From assembly GCF_009299835.1 (NCBI RefSeq), contig NZ_VKCZ01000020.1, positions 558,001 to 622,000 of the forward strand: a stretch of DNA of 64,000 nt. Direction: 5' to 3'. The translations under genes and the position numbers were made by a program. Positions 7,796 to 16,166 of this stretch are shown in pieces (positions within the stretch are counted from its first letter, which is position 1; each line of letters opens with the position of its first letter). The stretch comes from Microlunatus speluncae (GTDB lineage: Bacteria; Actinomycetota; Actinomycetes; Propionibacteriales; Propionibacteriaceae). Under the pieces are notes generated by a model. It was not told the origin of the DNA. It saw only the letters and a program-made list of their open reading frames with translations, and ran no database searches.

Positions 7796-8284
7796 ATGAT
7801 CAACGAACCGAGAGTCGAAGACCGCTCCGAGCAGCCGTACGTCAGCATCCGGACCCGCGCGAATTTCACCGAATGGGGTGGGGTCAACGCCCTGATCGGC
7901 GAGGTCCAGGACTGGTTGGCCGCGCGCGAACTGGCCCCGGCCGGGCCGCCGCTCTACCGCTATCACCTGATCGGCAATCTGACCGACCGCTTCGACGTCG
8001 AGGTCGGCTTTCCGGTCGCTGCGCCGGTGGCCGGGGACGAACGGGTGATCACCGGCGCCTTGCCGGCCGGGCGCTATCTGGTGCTCGAGCACCGCGGCCA
8101 TCCGGACTCGATCGGCGGATCCCACGCAGCGCTGGTCGACTGGGCCGAGGCCCACGGCGTCGCGCTGACCGGAAGCCCGGATCGGCTGCGCTGGGGGCTG
8201 ATGTTCGAGTCGTACGTGACCGATCCGGCGGAGGTGCCTGAGCCGGGGCAGTGGGTCACCGAGTTGGTCTACCAGGTGGCCTGA
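7796..8284 (+). CDS. GyrI-like / AraC effector-binding domain protein
   Basis: 162 residues of the GyrI-like fold, a stand-alone ligand-binding domain. The pattern QPYVSIRTRANFTEWGG, an RYHLIGNLTDRFDVEVGFPV strand region and a closing PGQWVTELVYQ is characteristic. These proteins bind small hydrophobic or cationic ligands; some hydrolyse cyclopropanoid toxins. It starts 7 bases after the sigma-factor stop and is probably co-transcribed with it. Confidence 0.82.
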   Translation: MINEPRVEDRSEQPYVSIRTRANFTEWGGVNALIGEVQDWLAARELAPAGPPLYRYHLIGNLTDRFDVEVGFPVAAPVAGDERVITGALPAGRYLVLEHRGHPDSIGGSHAALVDWAEAHGVALTGSPDRLRWGLMFESYVTDPAEVPEPGQWVTELVYQVA

Positions 8285-8370
8285 TCGGATCTCACGCCGC
8301 GACCCTCGCCTGATCATGGGTGGTCGCGGGCCGTACCGTTGACCGGGCCGAGATCGTGGGCAGGGGCTTG

Positions 8371-8429
8371 CCCTTCGACAGGCTCAGGTGACGAACAGGC
8401 ACGGGACTTGCCCTTCGACGGGCACCGGG
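8371..8429. repeat. Two copies of the CCCTTCGACaGGCTCAGG dispersed repeat
   Basis: CCCTTCGACAGGCTCAGG at 8371-8388 and a diverged copy, CCCTTCGACGGGCACCGGG, at 8411-8429, each preceded by ACTTG or GCTTG. They lie in the 166-base gap before the MFS gene. Confidence 0.65.
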
Positions 8430-8450
8430 CCCGAAGTGGACGGGTGATCG

Positions 8451-9659
8451 ATGGGCCGAGGGCGCGGGTCGGCGGTCTCCGTCGTCCTCGGGTCCCGGTT
8501 CTTCCGATCCGCCGTGATCGGCCTGTTCTTCTCCGGCATCGGGGTGTCGGCGGTGATCCCGCAGCTGACGCTCTTTCTGGTCGACGAGCTGGGCGCTTCG
8601 CTGCCGGTGGCCGGACTCTATTACCTGACCAATCTGGCGGCGCCGTTCGCCGGCTATCTGGTCGGCCGGGCGTCGGATCGGCAGCAGGACCGGCTGATCA
8701 TGTTCCGGATCTGCGCGGTGGTCGGCGCGGTGGGCTGGCTGGTGATCGGTCTGGCGCAGGCGATCTGGGTGCCGTTCGTGGTCAGCGTGCTGGCGCTGAG
8801 CGTCGGCGGCGCGGCGATGGGTCAGCTGTTCGCCGCCTGCCGAGACGAGCTCAGCCGCAAACCGACGCCGGTCGACAACCAGGTGATCGCGCTGGTCCGG
8901 ATGGCGTTCACCGCCGGCTGGGTGCTGGGGCCGGTGCTCGGCAGCTGGTTCGGCAGTGCGGTCGGGCTGCGGCCGATGGTGTTCGCCACCGCCGCGTGCC
9001 TGGTGCTGCAGGTGATCCCGCTCGGCCGGCAGCGGGTGCCCCGGTTCGTCCGCCCGGTCAGCGCCGGCGATGCGACCGCCGGCCCGGCCCGGCTGCTGCC
9101 GTTGTTGATCTTCATGGCGCTGACCGTGTGTGCGATGGCCGGGGACACGATCAAGTTCGGCTACCTGCCGATCTACATGGATCAGCAGCTGCACTTCTCG
9201 CCGTTCCTGCGCGGCGCGGTGATCGGCATCCAGCCGCTGCTGGAGTTCCTGTTGATGCCGGTTGCTGCCCGGTTGGCCGACCGGTTCGGCCCGCTCAAGG
9301 TGCTGCCGGTCGGCGTCGCGTTCGGGGTCCTCGGCAACCTCGCGTACGCCACCAGTGACGCGGCGCCGGGTCTGTTCGTCGGGCAGTTGCTGGTGGCCGT
9401 GCACTGGGCCTGCCTCGGCGTGCTCGGCGTGACGATCGCCCAGGAGCTCTATCCGGAACGGGTCGCGACCGCCTCCGGACTGTTCATGAGCGCGATGCCG
9501 ATCGCCGGTGCCGTCGGCGGGGTGATCGGCGGACTGGGCGTCGCGACGTACGGCCTGCCGCGGGTCTTCTTCCTGCCCGCCGGGATCGCCTTGATCGGCT
9601 GTCTCGGGATGATCATGCTCGGCCGCTGGCAGCAGCGGCGGGGCCGGCCGCAAGTTTGA
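8451..9659 (+). CDS. MFS transporter, sugar-efflux (Set)-like
   Basis: 402 residues with twelve hydrophobic segments. The inter-domain loop contains RVPRFVRPVSAGDATAGPAR. The loop after TM2 holds GRASDRQQDR, a variant of the MFS motif A, and the second half repeats it as ARLADRFGPL. Overall it resembles the SetA/SetB sugar efflux branch. No regulator or catabolic gene adjoins it, so the substrate is open. Its stop lies against the stop of the convergent HIT gene with no space for a terminator. Confidence 0.85.
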   Translation: MGRGRGSAVSVVLGSRFFRSAVIGLFFSGIGVSAVIPQLTLFLVDELGASLPVAGLYYLTNLAAPFAGYLVGRASDRQQDRLIMFRICAVVGAVGWLVIGLAQAIWVPFVVSVLALSVGGAAMGQLFAACRDELSRKPTPVDNQVIALVRMAFTAGWVLGPVLGSWFGSAVGLRPMVFATAACLVLQVIPLGRQRVPRFVRPVSAGDATAGPARLLPLLIFMALTVCAMAGDTIKFGYLPIYMDQQLHFSPFLRGAVIGIQPLLEFLLMPVAARLADRFGPLKVLPVGVAFGVLGNLAYATSDAAPGLFVGQLLVAVHWACLGVLGVTIAQELYPERVATASGLFMSAMPIAGAVGGVIGGLGVATYGLPRVFFLPAGIALIGCLGMIMLGRWQQRRGRPQV

Positions 9660-10019
9660 TCACGGCCCGGGCCGGAGGGCCGGACCCGACGAGACATGCA
9701 CGTGTAGGTGCTTGGAATCCTGGTAGTCGCCGAGATTGGTCAGCACCCGGGCCGCACCGAGCCGCTCGGTGACCTCGGCCGCGACCGACCGGATCACCGC
9801 CAGCAGTTCCCGCAGGTCCGCCTCGTCGGCCGCGGTCACGGTGATCAGCGAGGCCAGATGGCGCTTCGGGATGACGACGACGTGCTCCGGCCAGAACGGC
9901 CGGGTGTGCTGGAAGGCGAGCACCCGCTCGGTCTCGGCGACGACCCGGAGCTCCGGGATCCGGCGCAGCGCGACGTCGCAGTAGAAGTCGTCGCCGGCAT
10001 AGTCGGTCAGCTCATCCAT
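9660..10019 (-). CDS. HIT-family nucleotide hydrolase/transferase
   Basis: 119 residues. The histidine triad is HLHVHVSSG at residues 104-112. The upstream FWPEHVVVIPKRH segment is the HIT nucleotide-binding strand. HIT proteins cleave adenylated or phosphoramidate nucleotides. The ATG at 10019 gives the family length; the open frame continues upstream but without similarity. It ends directly against the MFS gene (0-base gap). Confidence 0.88.
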   Translation of the reverse strand: MDELTDYAGDDFYCDVALRRIPELRVVAETERVLAFQHTRPFWPEHVVVIPKRHLASLITVTAADEADLRELLAVIRSVAAEVTERLGAARVLTNLGDYQDSKHLHVHVSSGPALRPGP

Positions 10020-10079
10020 CGGGGCAGTCTTCCACTCCGCGGCTATCCTGAACCGCGTTGTCGACAGGGTGGAGCGGGA

Positions 10080-11087
10080 ATGCGCGGACCGGCGAGGCGA
10101 TTCGTCTCGGCCATGATCATCCTGCTGGTGTTGATCATGAGTGGGGCCTGCACTCCCCAGGAGTCGCCCGCCGTGCGCCCGTCGGCGGACCGCTACCAGC
10201 CGGCGGATCCGGTCGGCGAGGACAGCGAGGCCCGGCCGGTGCCGCCCGGTGCGGCGACGACGCTGACCGCACCGCTGGTGGGGCTGGGCGCCTTCTGTGC
10301 CCAGATCCGGAGCAACGCCGAGGGCCGGGCGATCTGGTGTCGCAACGTCGACGCCGACGATCCGTGGGTGGCCCAGTTCCTGTTCGACGCCGAGGATCGG
10401 CTCGCCTGGGGCTGGATCCCGATGCCGGGGTCGCGCCGGAGCGATCCGTACCGGTTGTCCGACCTGGCCGGGGCCGCGTTCGGCGCGCTCTGGCCGGGCA
10501 CCGCCGACCGGATCTCCACCGAGGTGGTGCAGTTCGTCCGGGAGAACGAGGCCCGACTGGGCCGGCCGAAGTCGGGCGAGGGGTCCTTCCGGCACACCTG
10601 GCGCGATGGTCATGCCGCCTACTCCGTGGCGGGCCGGGACGGGCTGATCGTCGCCGGGCGCGACGCCGAGGTGTCGCGTTGGCCCTCCGACGCCGGGCAC
10701 TACGGCAGCCGGATGAGCGTCGCGGTCGGTGACCTGCAGCAATCCGGCTTCGATTGCCACTATCCGGGGCAGACGTCGTGCCAACGCGGGAACAGCGCGT
10801 TCCAGGTGTCGCTGCGCGGCGACCGGATCATCACCGCGGATTTCATGATCTTCGGCAACGAGACGCTGGCCGACACCTTTCCGCGCGGGCTGACCTTCCT
10901 CACGCCGGCCGTGCGGCCGGAGGTGGCGGCCCGGATCGAGCAGTCCCGGAAGGCCCGGACCGATTTCCTCGGGGTCGTCGCCGGCACGCTGCTCGCCATC
11001 GACGCCGCGCCGGTCCCGCCGGTCGGCGGCACGGTGCCGGTCGAGGTCCGGGTCGGTGCCCCGCTGACCGGCACGTTCCCGATCTGA
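10080..11087 (+). CDS. Putative secreted lipoprotein of unknown function
   Basis: 335 residues. The signal peptide ends in the lipobox LIMSGAC with cysteine 24, so it should be a membrane-anchored surface lipoprotein. The mature part has several paired cysteines (for example around GAFCAQIRSN, AIWCRNVDAD and FDCHYPGQTSCQRG) that could form disulfides. I recognise no known domain. ATG 10080 follows GGTGGAGCGGG. Its stop codon TGA lies inside the left arm of the inverted repeat 11084-11163. Confidence 0.75.
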   Translation: MRGPARRFVSAMIILLVLIMSGACTPQESPAVRPSADRYQPADPVGEDSEARPVPPGAATTLTAPLVGLGAFCAQIRSNAEGRAIWCRNVDADDPWVAQFLFDAEDRLAWGWIPMPGSRRSDPYRLSDLAGAAFGALWPGTADRISTEVVQFVRENEARLGRPKSGEGSFRHTWRDGHAAYSVAGRDGLIVAGRDAEVSRWPSDAGHYGSRMSVAVGDLQQSGFDCHYPGQTSCQRGNSAFQVSLRGDRIITADFMIFGNETLADTFPRGLTFLTPAVRPEVAARIEQSRKARTDFLGVVAGTLLAIDAAPVPPVGGTVPVEVRVGAPLTGTFPI

Positions 11088-11163
11088 CCGAAATCGACCC
11101 GACGTGCCCGGATCGAAGCCGAATCCGGGGCCCTGCGGGCGAAGTCGGGTCGATTTCGGTCAG
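11084..11163. repeat. Nested inverted repeat between the lipoprotein and GNAT genes
   Basis: Perfect 20-base arms (CTGACCGAAATCGACCCGAC and its complement) are separated by 40 bases, which hold an inner stem CCCGGAT/ATCCGGG. The lipoprotein stop codon is inside the left arm, and the right arm ends 9 bases before the GNAT start. It probably forms a hairpin in the transcript between two tandem genes. Confidence 0.85.
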
Positions 11164-11172
11164 GATGGGCGG

Positions 11173-11679
11173 GTGACGCTCCCGATGCCCGAACTTCCGC
11201 CCGCCATCCGACCCGCGGCCGAGGCCGACGTGCCCGACCTGATCCGGCTGATCAAGGAACTCGCCGACTACGAACGCGAGCCGGACGCGGTCAAGATCAC
11301 GGCCGAGCAGCTGGAGCGACTGCTGTTCGGCCCCGATCCGCGGGTCTTCGCGCTGGTCGCCGAGCACGAGCAGCGGGTGGCTGGGATGGCGATCTATTTC
11401 CTCAACTTCTCCACCTGGGAAGGGAAGTTGGGCATCTATCTGGAGGATCTCTACGTCAGCCCGGAGACCCGCGGCACCGGCCTGGGCAAGGCGCTGCTGC
11501 AGTCCCTGGCCGCGATCGCCGTGGCCCGCGACTACGCCCGCTTCGAATGGGCCGTGCTCGACTGGAACCAGCCGGCGCTCGACTTCTACCGCGGCCTCGG
11601 CGCTGTACCGCTGGAGGAGTGGACGGTGCACCGGCTGCACGGAGACGCCCTGGCCCAGATCGCCAAGCCGTACGCATGA
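11173..11679 (+). CDS. GNAT N-acetyltransferase, diamine acetyltransferase-like
   Basis: 168 residues of the GNAT fold. The acetyl-CoA loop is SPETRGTGLGKALLQ at about residue 96. The N-terminal pattern LIRLIKELADYERE and the central FLNFSTWEGKLGIYLEDLYV closely resemble spermidine/spermine and thialysine acetyltransferases. It probably acetylates a polyamine or similar amine. Start is GTG 11173 with AGGA upstream. It overlaps the prenyltransferase gene as ATGA. Confidence 0.85.
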   Translation: MTLPMPELPPAIRPAAEADVPDLIRLIKELADYEREPDAVKITAEQLERLLFGPDPRVFALVAEHEQRVAGMAIYFLNFSTWEGKLGIYLEDLYVSPETRGTGLGKALLQSLAAIAVARDYARFEWAVLDWNQPALDFYRGLGAVPLEEWTVHRLHGDALAQIAKPYA

Positions 11680-12455
11680 GCGCGGCCGGCGCGCTGCTCC
11701 GGCGGGCCTATCTGTCCGGGCTGCGGCGCGAGTTGCGCAGGCTGCCCCGGCCGCGGCACATCGCGCTGGTGATGGACGGCAACCGGCGCTGGGCCAAGCA
11801 ACAGGGCTTCGACAACCCGAGCGTCGGCCACGCCCACGGCGCCGAGCACGTGGACACACTGCTCGGCTGGTGCGATCGCTACGGCATCGACCAGGTGACG
11901 ATCTTCGTCTGCTCGACCGAAAACCTGCAGCGCCGCCCGGCCGAAGAGGTTGACTTCCTGCTCGACGCGATGGAGCGGGTGGTCACCGACCGCGCCACCC
12001 GGCCGGACAACGGTTGGGCGATCGAGCTGATGGGCCGGCTGGACGTGCTGCCGGACCCGACCCGGAACGCGCTGAAGCGAGCCGCCGAGGCGACGGCCGA
12101 GCTGACCGGCAAGCGGCTGGCGCTGGCGATCGGCTACGGCGGCCGGCAGGAGATCGCCGACGCCGTCCGCGAACTGCTCTGGGACGCCCGGGCCGACGGC
12201 ACCTCGCTGGCCGAGCTGGCCCAGCGGGTCGAGGCGAGCGATCTCGCTGCCCGGCTCTATGCCCCGACGATGGCCGGGGTCGATCTGATCATCCGGACCA
12301 GCGGCGAGCTCCGGCTGTCCAACTTCCTGCTCTGGCAGAGCGCGCAGGCCGAGTTCTCCTTCTGCGACACGCTCTGGCCCGGCTTCCGCGAGCTCGACTT
12401 CGCCCGCGCCCTCCGCGACTTCGGCCGTCGCCGCGCGCTCGATCCGGATCAGTGA
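11676..12455 (+). CDS. uppS: Isoprenyl (cis-prenyl) diphosphate synthase
   Basis: 259 residues of the undecaprenyl diphosphate synthase family. The catalytic motif MDGNRRWA is at about residue 33, the middle motif FVCSTENLQRRP follows, and the C-terminal IIRTSGELRLSNFLLWQ binds the allylic diphosphate. The enzyme condenses isopentenyl diphosphate in cis to make the lipid carrier of the cell wall, or a shorter Z-prenyl. Actinobacteria often have two paralogues, so the chain length cannot be told. It is coupled to the GNAT gene by an ATGA overlap. Confidence 0.92.
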   Translation: MSAAGALLRRAYLSGLRRELRRLPRPRHIALVMDGNRRWAKQQGFDNPSVGHAHGAEHVDTLLGWCDRYGIDQVTIFVCSTENLQRRPAEEVDFLLDAMERVVTDRATRPDNGWAIELMGRLDVLPDPTRNALKRAAEATAELTGKRLALAIGYGGRQEIADAVRELLWDARADGTSLAELAQRVEASDLAARLYAPTMAGVDLIIRTSGELRLSNFLLWQSAQAEFSFCDTLWPGFRELDFARALRDFGRRRALDPDQ

Positions 12456-12500
12456 GTGCGATCCGGCCTCGACTCCGGCCCGGTTCAGCGGCTGAGCGCC

Positions 12501-12652
12501 GGTTGGGGTGCGGAAGTCGACCCTGGTGGAGAAATGTTCGGGCCGGGGCCGGTTGGGGGTGCGGAAGTCGACCCTGGTCGAGAAACGTTCGGGCCGGGGC
12601 CGGCTCGTGGTGCGGAAGTCGACCGTGGTCGAGAAACGTTCGGGGCCGGGGC
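12501..12652. repeat. Three tandem copies of a 50-51 base unit
   Basis: Units start at 12501, 12551 and 12602. Each contains TGCGGAAGTCGACCsTGGT, then GAGAAAyGTTCGGG and a GGGGCC-rich end. They differ at a few positions. The array fills the space between the stops of the convergent cis-prenyltransferase and DUF1905 genes. Confidence 0.85.
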
Positions 12653-13113
12653 TAGGGCCGTTCCTTGATCCCCGCCTCGAGCAGCCGGACGACCTCGGCG
12701 ATCCGTTCGGGCCGCAGCTCGGGACGCCGTTTGGTGGCGTCGATCCAGCGCAGATAGCCGCGTCGATAGAACTGGGCCAGCGAATCGAAGAACGCCCCGG
12801 CCGCCGGGGAGGCGTCCAGGGCGGCGGCGACGTCCTCGGCGAGGTCGGCCCGCTGCGGTCCCTCCGGCGCCAGCGCCACCGTCACCTCGGTGCCCGGTTC
12901 CGGGCCGCAGCGCAGCCAGGCGGGGCCGAGCAGAAAGCCGCGCTCGCCGTCCTGTTCGGTGATCACGGCCCGGACCCGGATCCCGTTCACGGTGCCGGCC
13001 ACGTGATGCACGGGCTTGGCCGACCAGGCCGCATCCGGGTCGAACGGCACCGGGACGAACATCCGCCCCTGCCCGCCCGACCGGCTGGCCGCGGTGTAGC
13101 GCTGCTCCTGCAT
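12652..13113 (-). CDS. DUF1905 / OmdA-like protein
   Basis: 153 residues. The N-terminal part fits the DUF1905 beta-barrel (HHVAGTVNGIRVRAVITEQD, then GFLLGPAWLRCGPEPGTEV). The end (SLAQFYRRGYLRWIDATKRR, then RIAEVVRLLEAGIK) matches the YdeI/OmdA helical domain. Members are small cytoplasmic proteins of unclear function, some named bacteriocin-protection proteins. The stop touches the third copy of the tandem repeat. Confidence 0.82.
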   Translation of the reverse strand: MQEQRYTAASRSGGQGRMFVPVPFDPDAAWSAKPVHHVAGTVNGIRVRAVITEQDGERGFLLGPAWLRCGPEPGTEVTVALAPEGPQRADLAEDVAAALDASPAAGAFFDSLAQFYRRGYLRWIDATKRRPELRPERIAEVVRLLEAGIKERP

Positions 13114-13129
13114 GGTCCGATCCTGCCAG

Positions 13130-14512
13130 TCAGCGTCGCCGCCACGGCCCGGTGATCGCGAACGTCGTGCCGGGGTTGTAGCAGTTGACGTACATGGTCC
13201 GGGCGTTGTCGGCGAAGCTGACTCCGGTCAGCTCGGCGAACTTCGGCTCGGCAGCGGTGCCGACATTCTGCCGGTTGCGGCCGAACAGGTACGGCTCGCC
13301 GGCCTCGGTCACCCCGATCAGATAGTTCTCGCCGTCGCCGTCCTCGCAGACCATCAGCCCGCCGTACGGGGAGACGCAGATGTTGTCCGGCGTCTGGAAG
13401 AGTTGATCTTCGGCCGTGTCCGGATCGCGGCGGAAGATCACCGCGAGCCGGAGCAGGTTCCGGTCCGGCTGGTAGTGCCAGATCTGCCCGTCATGGGTCG
13501 CCTCCGAACCGTCGGACAGCTTGGCGAAACTGGCCGAGAAGAAGACCCCGTCCTGCCCCCACCAACAGCCCTCCAGCTTCTGCGAGTGCGTCATCGGGCC
13601 GCCCGCGAAATCCTGGAACCGGATCCCTTCGCTGCTGGCCAGGGGATCGGGCACCTCGACCCATTCGACGTCGGTGAACTCGGTGCCGGCTTCGCTGACG
13701 GTGGACAGGTCGGCGACGCCGGGCACCCGCAGCGCCTCCAACAGCCCGCCGGCCCGCAGACTGCCGTACCCGCCCATCGGCTTGTTCGGCGAGAACCGGT
13801 AGAACAGCCCGAACGGGTGATCGAAGGAGTCCTCGGTCTCGTAGACCCGGCCGGTCCGCGGGTCGACCGCGATCGCCTCGTGCGGATAGCGGCCCATCGC
13901 GGTCAGCGGCACCGGATCGGCGTTCCGGGCCCGGTCGAACGGGTCGATCTCGAAGATGAAGCCGTGGTCCTTGGTGTAGCCGTCCTCGCCCGCCCGCTTC
14001 TCGGTCTCCTCGCAGGTCAGCCAGGTGTGCCACGGCGTCTCGCCGCCGGCGCAGTTGACGGCGCTGCCGGACAGGCTGACGTACTCCTCGGCCACGGCGC
14101 CGCGCGGCCCGAGCACCAGCGTCGTCGTGCCGCCGGCGCCCTCCGGGTCGTACGTGTGCGAGCCCCGCGGCACGTGGTGCGGCGCCGAGGGATGGCATTC
14201 GTGGTTGCGGACCAGCCGGTCGGCCGGCCGGCCGACGCCGCGGCCGAACACGCCCATCCCGTCGGCCCGGCTCGGCACCAGCCCCTCACCCGAGCGCAGT
14301 TCGTCGCCCTCCCGGCTGAGGATCCGGTACGAGAAGCCGCGCGGCAGATCGAGCACTCCGTCCGGATCCTCGACCAGCCGCCCGTAGCCGCGCTTCGGCG
14401 GCGCGGCCGCCGCGGTCCCGGTGAACAGCGCGGCCAGCGAGCCCTGGAACGCCAGCGACACCCCGGCCACCGCCGTCCCCTCGGCCAGCAGCCGGCGGCG
14501 GGAGAGAGTCAT
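13130..14512 (-). CDS. PhoX-family (DUF839) secreted phosphatase
   Basis: 460 residues. The Tat signal SRRRLLAEGTAVAGVSLAF begins at residue 4, so the folded enzyme is exported with its metals. The mature protein carries the beta-propeller signatures of PhoX: LVRNHECHPSAP, WLTCEETE, FIFEIDPFD, GRYPHEAIAVDP and QTPDNICVSPYGGLMVCEDG. PhoX enzymes are calcium/iron phosphomonoesterases induced by phosphate starvation. ATG 14512 has GAGG at the right distance. I could not find a clear Pho box upstream. Not in an operon. Confidence 0.9.
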   Translation of the reverse strand: MTLSRRRLLAEGTAVAGVSLAFQGSLAALFTGTAAAAPPKRGYGRLVEDPDGVLDLPRGFSYRILSREGDELRSGEGLVPSRADGMGVFGRGVGRPADRLVRNHECHPSAPHHVPRGSHTYDPEGAGGTTTLVLGPRGAVAEEYVSLSGSAVNCAGGETPWHTWLTCEETEKRAGEDGYTKDHGFIFEIDPFDRARNADPVPLTAMGRYPHEAIAVDPRTGRVYETEDSFDHPFGLFYRFSPNKPMGGYGSLRAGGLLEALRVPGVADLSTVSEAGTEFTDVEWVEVPDPLASSEGIRFQDFAGGPMTHSQKLEGCWWGQDGVFFSASFAKLSDGSEATHDGQIWHYQPDRNLLRLAVIFRRDPDTAEDQLFQTPDNICVSPYGGLMVCEDGDGENYLIGVTEAGEPYLFGRNRQNVGTAAEPKFAELTGVSFADNARTMYVNCYNPGTTFAITGPWRRR

Positions 14513-14766
14513 CTCGAGCCTCCTCGACGAGTTCGATCCTCCCGCCCCACCCTGCTCGGTCGGCACGGCCGGGGCAAGGCCTGTTCGCTCCCCGAGCCTT
14601 GTATCTTGTCCCGTTCTCTGAGCCTGTCCACGGGCGGGCCAGACACATGCCCCCTTCGGTTTCGGCCTGACGGCCGGAAAGACGCGCCCAGGACGGGCGG
14701 GTCAGGGCCGTCCGCCGCGTTCTGCGGCCGGGCGCCGGTGTTGAGCGGCGAAAGTCGCCGGATGTG

Positions 14767-14832
14767 CATCGACTGTGACTGTGTCCCGGCCGTTCGGTGC
14801 CGGTTGAGCCGGGAAACGACACACAGTCGATG
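14767..14832. repeat. Nested inverted repeat upstream of the PhoX gene
   Basis: Outer arms CATCGACTGT/ACAGTCGATG. Inner arms GTGTC/GACAC and CCCGGC/GCCGGG extend the stem. The whole 66-base unit could form one long interrupted hairpin. Confidence 0.8.
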
Positions 14833-14991
14833 ATCCCGTCCGCCGCGCAACCGGTACCCGGCCGGACGTTCCCAGGAACCGCCGTAACCCACCCCTCCTT
14901 GGCGCGTCTTTGGGTTCTTGGCGTGCACCGAGCCGACTTGTGCGGCCGGCCGACCTCAAAGCGACCGAAGCCTGTCGGCTCGGGTCCGGAC

Positions 14992-15068
14992 TGTCGCGAA
15001 AGCTCTTCGTGCCGATGGTTTCCACGTGGCAATGGCCGTTATCGCCCCGCACGAAGAGGTTTCGCGAC
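14992..15068. repeat. Long inverted repeat between the PhoX and RsmC-like genes
   Basis: Two 21-base arms (TGTCGCGAAAgCTCTTCGTGC and its complement) match at 20 of 21 positions around a 35-base loop that itself contains CGAT/ATCG. Same architecture as 11084-11163 and 61132-61208, different sequence. Confidence 0.85.
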
Positions 15069-15120
15069 ACCGCGACCAAGATCATCGGTGGATCCGGGCT
15101 GTCTCAGGGAACGAAGAGGA

Positions 15121-16164
15121 TCAGGGGTTCGCCTTGACCGAGCGGGTGACCAGGTAGTCCCGATCCTGGGTGATCACCTCGGTCGGCCCGACGGATCGGC
15201 GGAGGGCGGAGCGGTAGGGCAGGTGAGTGTTGTAGACCAGCCACAGTTCGCCGCCGGGGCGGAGCACCCGGCCGGCGTCGGTGATCATGGTCAGCGCGGT
15301 CGAGCTGTCCTTGGCCGTGCCGCGATGGAACGGCGGATTGCAGACGATCAGGTCCACCGACTCGTCGGCCACCTCGACCAGCCCGTCGCCGCGCCGGACG
15401 TCGATCCGGTCGGCGGCGCCGTTGGCCGCGGCGGTGGCGACGGCCGACCGGACGGCGGCCCGGGAATGGTCGATCGCCGTGATCTTGGTCGCGGCGTCGA
15501 GCCGGGCCAGGGCGACGGCGAGCAGGCCGGTGCCGCAGCCCAGGTCGATCGCCGATTCCGCCGCCGGAAACCGGGGCGCCTGGGCGAGCAGCAGCCGGGT
15601 CCCGGCGTCGAGGGACGCACCGGCGAAGACCCCGCCGTACGCGACCACCTCGAGCCCGTCGACCGCCGCTCGTCGCGGCTGGGGCTCGGGGCCGGGCCGA
15701 GCTCGGGCACCGACCAGGGCTCGGGCCTTGCCCAGCCCGAGCGAGCCGCGGACCTCGCCGAAGTGCCGTTCCAGCACGCCGTTCATCGAGCGGTTCAGGT
15801 GCTTCACCCGGCCGCCGGCGATCAGCACCACCTCGGGATCGCTCGCCCGGGCGACGGCGCCGGCCAGCAGTTCGAGCGCGTCCAGGCCCTTCGGCAGCCG
15901 GGCCAGTGCGAGCCCGGCTCCGGTCGTGGCGAGACCAAGATCATCCGCGGCCGTCACCCGGAGGCCGGCCCGGTCGGCGGCGGCCCGGCAGGTCTGCTCC
16001 TCGTCCAGCGCGTCGCAGTGCAGCCGGAGCTCGGCCTCGGGCCACCGCTCGGCCGCCGCCAGCAGCAGCGACCCGTCCTGATCATCGATCACCACCACGG
16101 TTCCCGGATCGATCCCGATCCGGTCCGCCTCGGCCATGATCACCCGTGACACCTGGTCGGCCAT
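15121..16164 (-). CDS. RsmC/RlmG-like rRNA (guanine-N2) methyltransferase
   Basis: 347 residues with two related halves, as in RsmC. The N-terminal half is a degenerate methyltransferase domain. The C-terminal half is active-looking, with the S-adenosylmethionine motif DLGCGTG (about 205-211) and the catalytic NPPF motif (about 274-277), typical of exocyclic amino-group methyltransferases. It probably methylates a guanine of 16S or 23S rRNA. The ATG at 16164 is 2 bases after the adenosine deaminase-family stop, so the two are coupled. Confidence 0.85.
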   Translation of the reverse strand: MADQVSRVIMAEADRIGIDPGTVVVIDDQDGSLLLAAAERWPEAELRLHCDALDEEQTCRAAADRAGLRVTAADDLGLATTGAGLALARLPKGLDALELLAGAVARASDPEVVLIAGGRVKHLNRSMNGVLERHFGEVRGSLGLGKARALVGARARPGPEPQPRRAAVDGLEVVAYGGVFAGASLDAGTRLLLAQAPRFPAAESAIDLGCGTGLLAVALARLDAATKITAIDHSRAAVRSAVATAAANGAADRIDVRRGDGLVEVADESVDLIVCNPPFHRGTAKDSSTALTMITDAGRVLRPGGELWLVYNTHLPYRSALRRSVGPTEVITQDRDYLVTRSVKANP

Positions 16165-16166
16165 GA

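Larger units (their letters stand above)
14513..15120. other. 608-base intergenic region with two nested inverted repeats
   Basis: I see no convincing gene between the PhoX start and the end of the RsmC-like gene. The stretch holds a diverged copy of the GAGCCTGTCGAAGGG repeat (14613-14634) and two hairpin-forming inverted repeats (14767-14832 and 14992-15068). Confidence 0.7.

Noticed and set aside
14797-16149. Large plus-strand open frame from the PhoX-RsmC gap into the methyltransferase
   Set aside because: It runs antisense through the conserved DLGCGTG and NPPF motifs and has biased composition.
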